Origin: Alphaproteobacteria bacterium
GTDB lineage: Bacteria > Pseudomonadota > Alphaproteobacteria > CAAHEQ01 > UBA3637
Length of the DNA: 12,398 bases
Direction: 5' to 3'
NCBI GenBank assembly: GCA_017540065.1
Contig: JAFYBU010000058.1
Span: 1 to 12,398, forward strand
The notes below the pieces were generated by a model that ran no database searches, was not told where the DNA came from, and worked only from the letters and a program-made list of their open reading frames with translations. The position numbers were made by a program, and so were the translations under genes. Below, piece after piece: positions 6,217 through 12,398 of the stretch (position 1 is its first letter; every line of letters starts with the position of its first letter).

Positions 6217-9200
6217 ATGACACAAAAGATTTTCAGTTCAGTTCCAGCCGGATTTGAACCCTTTATTTTGGCGCGGGAAGCCAAACGGGGTGGGCTTTTG
6301 TATGTGGCCGCTAATGAAAATCAAATGGATTTTGCTCAAAAAGTATTGACGTTAATTGCGCCGAAAGCGGAAGTTTTTTCTTATCCCAACTGGGATACGG
6401 TTCCTTATGATCGTATTTCGCCTTCTGCGGATATTATAGGTGAACAAATTGATACCCTTACGAAACTTCCGACACTTTCCAAAAATCAAATTGTTTTGAC
6501 AACCGTTTCCGCCTTAACTCAACGTATTCCGCCGAAAGAAGCAATTACCGGTAACACGTTGACTTTGACGGTGGGTAAGTCTGTTTCCATGACACGTCTT
6601 ACGCATTTTTTAAGCCAAAATGGTTATCAAGGAACGGATGTTGTTGCAACTTCGGGTGAATTTGCGGTTCGTGGAGAAATTGTGGATATATATCCAGCCG
6701 GTTTTTCAAATCCTGTTCGACTTGATTTTTTTGATGATGAATTGGAATCTATGAAATTTTTCAATCCGGCGACTCAACGGACAACAGGGGATGTTTCAGA
6801 ATTGGTTTTGCGTCCGGTTCGTTTATTTCAGCTGACTCCAGAAAGCCAAAGTTTATTTCGCACCCGTTATCGTGATTTATTACACACAGGGGAAGAAGAT
6901 GTTTTTTACCAGGCCGTTTCAAACGGACAATTTGTGGCGGGGTTGGAACATTTTTTGCCGTTTTTTTATGAAAAAATGTTAACTTTAGCAGATTATTTAC
7001 CGGATGAAACGCGTGTGTTTTTGGCCCCCACTGTAAAAGAAGCTATCGTATCTCGTGCGGAACAAGTAAAGGAATACTATGATGCGCGTTGTCAAGCACT
7101 CGCCGAAAAATTGGATCCGAACGGAGTTTATCATCCTATCAAGCCGGAGTTGATGTTTTTATCTGAAAAAGAAACGGAAAATCTGTTATCTCAATTTGAT
7201 ACGATTCAGCTGACCCCTTTTCACCAAGAAAAAACGCTTGATCAAGGGGCGCGTTCCGGTCATGATTTTATGGATGTGCGTGTTCAGCAAAAACAAGATA
7301 TTTTTGAAGCGATTGCCGACTTTATTTCTGCTTCATCAAAACCCGCTATAGTCAGTGTTTTTACAGAAGGTTCCGGGGAACGTATCTTGGCTCTTTTGAA
7401 GGAAAAAGGAATCCTTTTAAAATGGGCATCTTCTTGGTCAGAAGCTTTAAGACGAGCTCCCAGTTTAATGGTTGCTCCTTTTGAATTTGGTTTTCAAACA
7501 GATGATTTTTTGATTTTAACGGAAACGGATATGTTCGGGGAACGAATGCAATCTGCTCCGAAACGTCGTCGGAATCAAGATTTTATTGGTGATATTTCAA
7601 CACTTTCAGCTGGTGATCTGGTTGTTCATCAAACACATGGTATAGGCCGTTTTATCGGGTTGGAAGCTTTGACCTTATCGGGTGCTCCCCATGATTGTTT
7701 GGCCATAGAATATGCTGACAACGCAAAACTTTTTGTTCCTGTTGAAAATACGGATGTTTTGTCACGTTATGGAGCAAATGAAATTGCGCTGGATCGGTTG
7801 GGAAGCACTGCTTTTGACAATCGTAAAGAAAAGGTCAAAAAGGATCTGCTGGTGATGGCGGATAAGTTGATTGGTATTGCTTCGTTGCGTGCGGTTAATA
7901 AAATGCCAAAACTTCTTGCACCGCATGGGTATTATCAAGAATTTTGCGCACGCTTTCCTTATGTGGAAACAGAAGATCAATTGAAAACAATGGCAGAAAT
8001 TGAAACCGATCTTGCCAAAGGCCAACCGATGGATCGATTGGTTTGCGGGGATGTCGGGTTTGGAAAAACAGAAATAGCCATGCGTGCTGCTTTTTTAACA
8101 GTGATGAATGGCGCTCAAGTAGCTTTGGTTGCCCCGACAACTTTATTGGCACGTCAGCATGCCGAAAATTTTGCTAAACGTTTCCAAGGTTTTCCTGTCC
8201 GCATAGGGGCGCTTTCGCGATTGGTAACTTCAGCTGATACCAAACGCACGAAAGAAGGCATGGAAAAAGGTGGCGTTGATATTGTTATCGGGACACATGC
8301 TCTTCTTAATAAAAACATTCATTTCAAAAATTTAGGTTTGGTGATTATTGACGAAGAACAACACTTTGGTGTGGCGCATAAAGAACGTTTGAAGGAACTT
8401 AAATCCGGTGTCCATGTTTTAACATTAACGGCAACCCCGATTCCCAGAACGCTTCAACTTTCTCTTTCCGGGGTCCGTGAACTTTCCATTATTGCAACTC
8501 CGCCGGTTGATCGTTTAGCTGTAAAAACTTTTGTAATGCCTTTTGATCCCGTTGTGATTAAAGAAGCGATTTTGCGTGAACATTTTCGTTCCGGACAAAG
8601 TTTTGTTGTGGTGCCACGCATTTCGGATATGGATGAAGTTTATGATAAATTGCACGCATTGCTTCCCGATTTGAAAATTGTAAAAGCACATGGGCAAATG
8701 GCGCCTTCCGAACTTGAAAAAATTATTTCCGCTTTTATGGCGCATAAATATGATATTTTGCTTGCGACCAGTATTGTAGAATCCGGATTAGATATTCCCG
8801 ATGTGAATACCATAGTGGTTTATCGTGCTGATATGTTTGGTTTGGCGGCACTTTATCAATTGCGTGGTCGTGTGGGACGATCCAAGAAAAAGGCCTATGC
8901 TTATTTGACCACAACGGGAACACTTTCCGATAACGCGCGGAAACGTTTAGAAGTTATGCAAAAATTGGATAGTTTAGGGGCCGGTTTTATGTTGGCCAGC
9001 CATGATTTGGATATTCGCGGGGCAGGAAATTTACTGGGGCAAGAACAATCCGGACATATTCGTGAAGTTGGGGTTGCACTTTATCAAAAAATGTTGAAAG
9101 AAGCTGTCGGTCAATTGCGTCAGGAAAAGGCGGGTGAAAAGCCCGTAGAAGAAGATTGGTCTCCGCAAATTCAGGTGGGGCTTCCTGTTTTAATTCCCGA

Positions 9201-9606
9201 AAAATATATTCCGGATCTCAGCGTGCGTATGGATCTTTATCGTCGCTTAAGTGAATTAAGTTCTTTGGATGAAATCGATGCCATGCGATCGGAATTAAAG
9301 GATCGTTTTGGATTGTATCCCGTGGAAACAGAAAATTTGTTTTTAACTTTGGAATTAAAAGTTTTGGCAAAAGAAGCACATATTGATCGTATTGATGCGG
9401 GCGATAAGGGGGCAACGGTAAGCTTCCATCAAAATATGTTCCCTAACCCTGCCGGCCTTATTGATTACATTCAATCTCAAATCGGCACCATGAAAATTCG
9501 TCCGGACCAAAAAGTGGTCGTTATGCGTTCGTGGGGCGACATAAACAAACGCCTGAACGGTGTTCGCAATATGATAAAACGTTTAGCCGAAATTGCAAAG
9601 AATTAA
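6217..9606 (+). CDS. mfd: Transcription-repair coupling factor Mfd
   Basis: Mfd removes RNA polymerase stalled at DNA lesions and recruits UvrA for nucleotide excision repair. The product is full length at 1129 residues (E. coli 1148). Domains in order are: the UvrB-like N-terminal module (about 1-330) with FFNPATQRTTGDV; the RNA-polymerase-interacting domain (about 464-520, starting SAGDLVVHQTHGIGRF); the translocase with Walker A GDVGFGKTE (611-619), DEEQ (712-715), TATPIPRT (738-745), VESGLDIPD (854-862) and QLRGRVGR (881-888); the TRG region after 905; and the C-terminal inhibitory domain (about 985-1129). All motor motifs are intact. ATG at 6217 is the only good start: an in-frame TAA at 6205-6207 closes the frame upstream. 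No Shine-Dalgarno is visible, unlike every other complete gene here. Its stop is one base from the stop of the convergent gene. Confidence 0.98.
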   Translation: MTQKIFSSVPAGFEPFILAREAKRGGLLYVAANENQMDFAQKVLTLIAPKAEVFSYPNWDTVPYDRISPSADIIGEQIDTLTKLPTLSKNQIVLTTVSALTQRIPPKEAITGNTLTLTVGKSVSMTRLTHFLSQNGYQGTDVVATSGEFAVRGEIVDIYPAGFSNPVRLDFFDDELESMKFFNPATQRTTGDVSELVLRPVRLFQLTPESQSLFRTRYRDLLHTGEEDVFYQAVSNGQFVAGLEHFLPFFYEKMLTLADYLPDETRVFLAPTVKEAIVSRAEQVKEYYDARCQALAEKLDPNGVYHPIKPELMFLSEKETENLLSQFDTIQLTPFHQEKTLDQGARSGHDFMDVRVQQKQDIFEAIADFISASSKPAIVSVFTEGSGERILALLKEKGILLKWASSWSEALRRAPSLMVAPFEFGFQTDDFLILTETDMFGERMQSAPKRRRNQDFIGDISTLSAGDLVVHQTHGIGRFIGLEALTLSGAPHDCLAIEYADNAKLFVPVENTDVLSRYGANEIALDRLGSTAFDNRKEKVKKDLLVMADKLIGIASLRAVNKMPKLLAPHGYYQEFCARFPYVETEDQLKTMAEIETDLAKGQPMDRLVCGDVGFGKTEIAMRAAFLTVMNGAQVALVAPTTLLARQHAENFAKRFQGFPVRIGALSRLVTSADTKRTKEGMEKGGVDIVIGTHALLNKNIHFKNLGLVIIDEEQHFGVAHKERLKELKSGVHVLTLTATPIPRTLQLSLSGVRELSIIATPPVDRLAVKTFVMPFDPVVIKEAILREHFRSGQSFVVVPRISDMDEVYDKLHALLPDLKIVKAHGQMAPSELEKIISAFMAHKYDILLATSIVESGLDIPDVNTIVVYRADMFGLAALYQLRGRVGRSKKKAYAYLTTTGTLSDNARKRLEVMQKLDSLGAGFMLASHDLDIRGAGNLLGQEQSGHIREVGVALYQKMLKEAVGQLRQEKAGEKPVEEDWSPQIQVGLPVLIPEKYIPDLSVRMDLYRRLSELSSLDEIDAMRSELKDRFGLYPVETENLFLTLELKVLAKEAHIDRIDAGDKGATVSFHQNMFPNPAGLIDYIQSQIGTMKIRPDQKVVVMRSWGDINKRLNGVRNMIKRLAEIAKN

Positions 9607-9607
9607 G

Positions 9608-10408
9608 TTATCTTTTATCAATGTTTGCAGCGTGAGCCACGATCGGAGATATTCCCCCTCCGTTAGAAAGTGTTGCTTGTAAATTTGGCTCTTTTCTGCA
9701 TATTTCCATGACCGGAAGAAAAGTTTCTTTACTTGATTTAAAATATTTTTTTCTTAACATTTTGACAGCTTTTGGTTCCACAATTCTAAGGGTTAAATCT
9801 CCTTTTTTGATAAGAGGAGGAGAATCAAGTGTTGCTTGACGTTCTATAACATTTTCGCCTATTTTCAAACCGATGCTTTCTAATTCATAAAGTAAAAGAT
9901 CTTTTGCCTTGTCGGACATATTTTGAATGTTGATACGATGTCCGTTGTGCCTGACTCCGCGTCTTTCGCTTATCACAGAAACGTCATCCCATTTGGTTGG
10001 ATCATTAAAAACAAATGTTTCTTTTATTTTGTCGCGTTCGCCTTCTTCCCTCGCTTGTCTGGCGTAATAATCCATAATCGGTTCTTTTATAGGATGGTCT
10101 AAACCTTCATTTTCTTTCGGGTGACTGAAAAATTCTTCCTGTAATTTTTTGACACTTTCTGGATCTGTAATCCGAATATTTCTGGCCCCTTTAGGAACGG
10201 TATCTGTGGCAATTGATGAACTGTCTCTTTCTTCATATTCAATTTTCTTTTTATCTAATTCATCACACAAAATGTTCTGTTCTTCTTCTGTCATATTGTA
10301 TGTACAGATACGATATCCGTGCCATGCATATCCTTCTTTTATTATCATGACATTATCCCAATTATTCGGGTTGTGAAAATATTCTTCTTCTTTTGAAATT
10401 TTAGTCAT
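9608..10408 (-). CDS. Unknown protein made of two copies of a ~95-residue domain
   Basis: I do not recognise this 266-residue protein. It is soluble, highly charged and has no signal peptide or membrane span. It contains an internal duplication, unit 1 at about 9-99 and unit 2 at about 131-228. Shared landmarks: F.NP..WDNV (11-20) and FNDPTKWDDV (134-143); HGYRICTYNM (30-39) and NGHRINIQNM (155-164); ILCDEL and LLLYEL helices; IRITDPESVKKL (79-90... ) and LRIVEPKAVKML (207-218); then FFSHPKE and YFKSSKE. The linker (100-130) is charged and probably helical. The C-terminal 35 residues are unrelated to either unit. ATG at 10408 has AAAGGAAC upstream and a good promoter at 10436-10464, so it is likely transcribed on its own. 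Base composition is AT-rich, as for the ART-like gene. It could be a lineage-specific or effector-like protein; function is unassigned. Confidence 0.78.
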   Translation of the reverse strand: MTKISKEEEYFHNPNNWDNVMIIKEGYAWHGYRICTYNMTEEEQNILCDELDKKKIEYEERDSSSIATDTVPKGARNIRITDPESVKKLQEEFFSHPKENEGLDHPIKEPIMDYYARQAREEGERDKIKETFVFNDPTKWDDVSVISERRGVRHNGHRINIQNMSDKAKDLLLYELESIGLKIGENVIERQATLDSPPLIKKGDLTLRIVEPKAVKMLRKKYFKSSKETFLPVMEICRKEPNLQATLSNGGGISPIVAHAANIDKR

Positions 10409-10435
10409 TTTTGTTCCTTTCTATTATTCACTTTT

Positions 10436-10464
10436 AATCTAAAAAAAAATTATGATTAAGTCAA
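10436..10464 (-). promoter_or_regulatory. Probable promoter of the two-domain-repeat gene
   Basis: On the minus strand, TTGACT (10464-10459) and TAGATT (10441-10436) are 17 bases apart and match the consensus at 5 of 6 and 4 of 6. The start point would be near 10429, leaving about 20 bases of leader containing AAAGGA. The -35 overlaps the cstA stop codon (10463-10461), and the spacer holds most of a nine-T run. Confidence 0.55.
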
Positions 10465-10480
10465 TTATTTTTTGTTAATC
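10441..10480 (-). terminator. Very weak terminator candidate at the end of cstA
   Basis: On the minus strand, GATTAA (10480-10475) can pair with TTAATC (10459-10454) across a 15-base loop, followed by ATAA and nine T residues (10449-10441). The stem is only six mostly A-T pairs and includes the end of the cstA coding region, so termination would be inefficient at best. The T run may belong to the downstream promoter instead. Confidence 0.2.
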
Positions 10481-11852
10481 CCAAAAATCCGATTAAGGAA
10501 ATGAATCCAACCACAATGCCTGTTGTTTGGGCCGTATCAACAGATAATCCCAAAAATAATTTATCATAGGCAATATAGGCACTGCTAACCGCTGTCATAA
10601 AAACAGCCGGCACTAATGAAATCCAAAAACATTTTTTTGTTTTTTTCAAATACACGGTTGTCAACCATAATGTGAACATAGCCAATGTTTGATTAAACCA
10701 TCCGAAGTATCTCCAAATTGTGGACACATTGATAACGGATAAGAATATTCCTCCGGCTAATACAGCAAAAGACAGAGCTAATCTGAATCTTATTTTTTCT
10801 TGTGGTAATTTCAAAAAATCAGCTAAAGTCAATCGGGCAGAACGGAAACAGGTATCGCCGGTTGTGATGGCCAAAATAACCACAGAAGCAATGGTGGCGA
10901 TGCCACCGACGTTTCCTAACAATCCTTTGGCAATTTCGGATACGACACCTCCGGCATCTGCTTGATTGATAGAATTTAATAAATGCTGTGTGCTGGGGTA
11001 AAAACAAATTCCTAAAGTTGCCCAAATCAGTGCCACGATTCCTTCAACAATCATTGCTCCATAAAAAACGGGACGTCCGTATTTTTCGTCTTTTAAGCAT
11101 CTGGCAATCATGGGGGATTGTGTGGCGTGGAAGCCGCTGATGGCACCGCAAGCGATTGTCACAAATAACAAAGGAAACAGGGGGAGTCCTTTCGGGTGTA
11201 AATTGGCTAATTGAAAATTCAAAAAAGGCGGAATATCTCGCATAAATAAGGCGATAATTAAGCATATGCTGGATCCCAATAAACAAAGAGCAAAAATGGG
11301 ATAGAATCTGCCAATCAATTTGTCAATCGGAAGAAGTGTTGCTACAAAATAATATCCGAAAACCACAGCTAACCACAGCCACATGGATGAATGAGTTAAT
11401 TGGCCTAACATTTGTGCCGGGCTTTTGGCAAAAATAGCCCCCACCAACAATAACATGCTAACCAATAAAAACAAAGCAACATATTTAATTTTTTTACCAA
11501 AATAAATTTCCATCAGATAAATCAATGATTTTCCGTCATGTTTCAAAGAAAGCATTCCTGATAAGTAATCGTGTACAGCACCTGCAAAAATGCATCCGAA
11601 CACAATCCACAACAAACACACAGGTCCGTAAACAGCCCCTAAAATTGCCCCAAAAACGGGGCCTAATCCGGCGATATTTAAAAATTGAATTAAAAAAGCC
11701 TTGTAAGTTGGGAAAGGAATGTAATCTACTCCGTCCGGATGTTTGACCGCCGGGGTAGGGGCATGACTTATTCCCCATACTTTTTCAACGAATAATCCGT
11801 AAATACAATACCCCAAAACCAAAGTGATGCAGGCAATTAAGAATAAAAACAT
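10461..11852 (-). CDS. cstA: CstA-family transporter, short form
   Basis: This inner-membrane CstA protein has 463 residues, against about 700 for E. coli CstA and BtsT. Family members take up peptides or pyruvate, typically under carbon limitation; the substrate here cannot be told. The family signature HPDGVDYIPFPTYKAFLIQF starts at residue 38, followed by AGLGPVFGAILGAVYGP (61-77) and GAVHDYLSGM (91-100). SGFHATQSPMIARC (239-252) and TTGDTCFRSARLTLAD (330-345) are also typical. About 12 hydrophobic segments span the length. The short form without the C-terminal extension is known in other bacteria, so this is not a truncation. ATG at 11852 has GAGGAG just upstream. The gene starts 28 bases after the glycyl-tRNA synthetase stop with no terminator, so the two are probably co-transcribed. 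Confidence 0.92.
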   Translation of the reverse strand: MFLFLIACITLVLGYCIYGLFVEKVWGISHAPTPAVKHPDGVDYIPFPTYKAFLIQFLNIAGLGPVFGAILGAVYGPVCLLWIVFGCIFAGAVHDYLSGMLSLKHDGKSLIYLMEIYFGKKIKYVALFLLVSMLLLVGAIFAKSPAQMLGQLTHSSMWLWLAVVFGYYFVATLLPIDKLIGRFYPIFALCLLGSSICLIIALFMRDIPPFLNFQLANLHPKGLPLFPLLFVTIACGAISGFHATQSPMIARCLKDEKYGRPVFYGAMIVEGIVALIWATLGICFYPSTQHLLNSINQADAGGVVSEIAKGLLGNVGGIATIASVVILAITTGDTCFRSARLTLADFLKLPQEKIRFRLALSFAVLAGGIFLSVINVSTIWRYFGWFNQTLAMFTLWLTTVYLKKTKKCFWISLVPAVFMTAVSSAYIAYDKLFLGLSVDTAQTTGIVVGFISLIGFLGLTKNN

Positions 11853-11880
11853 CTTGCTCCTCTGACTCTAAAGATGATTC

Positions 11881-12398
11881 TTACAAGAAGAATTCTTTTA
11901 AATATTTGGGTAAATCGGCTACGGCAATTCTTTCTTGTGCCATTGTGTCACGGTTACGCAAAGTAACGGTAGCAGGGCTTTGTTCAATGGATTCAAAATC
12001 CACCGTAATACAAAGCGGCGTTCCGATTTCATCATGACGACGATAGGCTTTTCCGATATTTCCGGAATCTTCCAACATGACACGTCCGATCCCTGTTTTT
12101 AAAAGGTCAGCTTTAATTTGATGTGCCAAAGCCACGATTTGTTCATTGTTGCGTTTTAACGGAATGACTGCCACTTTGACCGGCGCCAAATGTTTTTTCA
12201 ATTTCAATACCGTGCGTGTTTCCCCATTAGGCAACTTTTCTTCATTGTAAGCTTCTGTCATCACAGCCAAAAAGGCCCGATCCACACCGGCAGAAGGTTC
12301 CACAACAAAAGGAACAACCCATTTTTTGGCTTCTTCATCAAAGACGGCCAACTTTGCAGTGGAATCAGTGTTTTTGTGAACCTTGGTTGTCAAGTTCA
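11881..12398 (-). CDS. glyS: Glycyl-tRNA synthetase, dimeric (alpha2) type, 3' part (5' end outside window)
   Basis: This cytoplasmic class II synthetase charges tRNA-Gly. Only the last ~172 residues are present and the frame is open to the right edge. The first part holds the end of the catalytic core: FDEEAKKWVVPFVVEPSAGVDRAFLA, here split as FDEEAKKWVVPF and VVEPSAGVDRAFLA. GVDR is the class II motif 3 arginine segment. The C-terminal anticodon-binding domain follows (LAPVKVAVIPLKRN, then DSGNIGKAYRRHDEIGTPLCITVD). These features belong to the single-chain homodimeric GlyRS also found in Thermus, mycoplasmas, archaea and eukaryotes, not to the tetrameric GlyQ/GlyS pair usual in Proteobacteria. 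An in-frame TTG at 12393 is internal, not a start. The symbol follows common usage; glyQS is also used for this form. Confidence 0.93.
   Translation of the reverse strand, partial: NLTTKVHKNTDSTAKLAVFDEEAKKWVVPFVVEPSAGVDRAFLAVMTEAYNEEKLPNGETRTVLKLKKHLAPVKVAVIPLKRNNEQIVALAHQIKADLLKTGIGRVMLEDSGNIGKAYRRHDEIGTPLCITVDFESIEQSPATVTLRNRDTMAQERIAVADLPKYLKEFFL

Noticed and set aside
10461..11852. Treating the CstA gene as a truncated pseudogene because it is about 240 residues shorter than E. coli CstA
   Set aside because: The frame is intact with good start and stop, all core motifs are present, and a short CstA form of this size is known in other bacteria.
1..12398. CRISPR array, tRNA or rRNA gene, insertion sequence or prophage genes
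   Set aside because: No spaced direct repeats, cloverleaf-like segment, rRNA-like stretch, transposase or phage structural motif was seen. Coding sequence covers nearly all of the window.

Overview
The window is a 12.4 kb piece of a compact bacterial chromosome, most likely from an alphaproteobacterium with moderately low G+C. The main evidence is the gene order lpxA-lpxI-lpxB: LpxI is the UDP-2,3-diacylglucosamine hydrolase typical of Alphaproteobacteria, which use it in place of LpxH. The GST ending in HYKDLDF and the Mfd N-terminus also look alphaproteobacterial. A type IV secretion-like ATPase, an ART-like protein and very tight gene packing suggest a host-associated or intracellular lineage. 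That is inference, and no genus can be named.

Layout. On the plus strand, positions 3-3999 hold one run of six genes: the 3' part of lpxA, lpxI, lpxB, a glutathione S-transferase-like gene, a small lipoprotein and a small DUF5665-like membrane protein. Neighbours overlap by 4-11 bases or lie 8-12 bases apart, so they are probably one operon. On the minus strand, positions 6126-3996 hold two genes read right to left: a predicted ADP-ribosyltransferase-fold protein and a PilT/DotB/TraJ-family ATPase. mfd (6217-9606) is divergent from this pair. Three minus-strand genes complete the window: an unknown protein made of two copies of a ~95-residue domain (10408-9608), a short-form CstA transporter (11852-10461) and the 3' part of a dimeric-type glycyl-tRNA synthetase (from the right edge to 11881).

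How the genes work together. lpxA, lpxI and lpxB carry out steps of lipid A synthesis: acylation of UDP-GlcNAc, hydrolysis of UDP-diacylglucosamine to lipid X, and disaccharide formation. The two downstream envelope proteins (lipoprotein and membrane protein) fit an envelope operon. The ART-like gene directly upstream of a secretion ATPase gene is the most interesting pairing and could be an effector or toxin next to part of its export machine. mfd is a housekeeping transcription-repair coupling factor. glyS and cstA are probably co-transcribed.

Genome style. Both convergent gene pairs meet stop to stop with almost no space (4-base overlap at 3996-3999; 1-base gap at 9607), and neither junction has a visible terminator. 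No tRNA, rRNA, CRISPR, insertion sequence or gene-free stretch over 300 bases was seen. The longest gap is 90 bases (6127-6216), which carries a perfect inverted repeat inside a probable mfd promoter.
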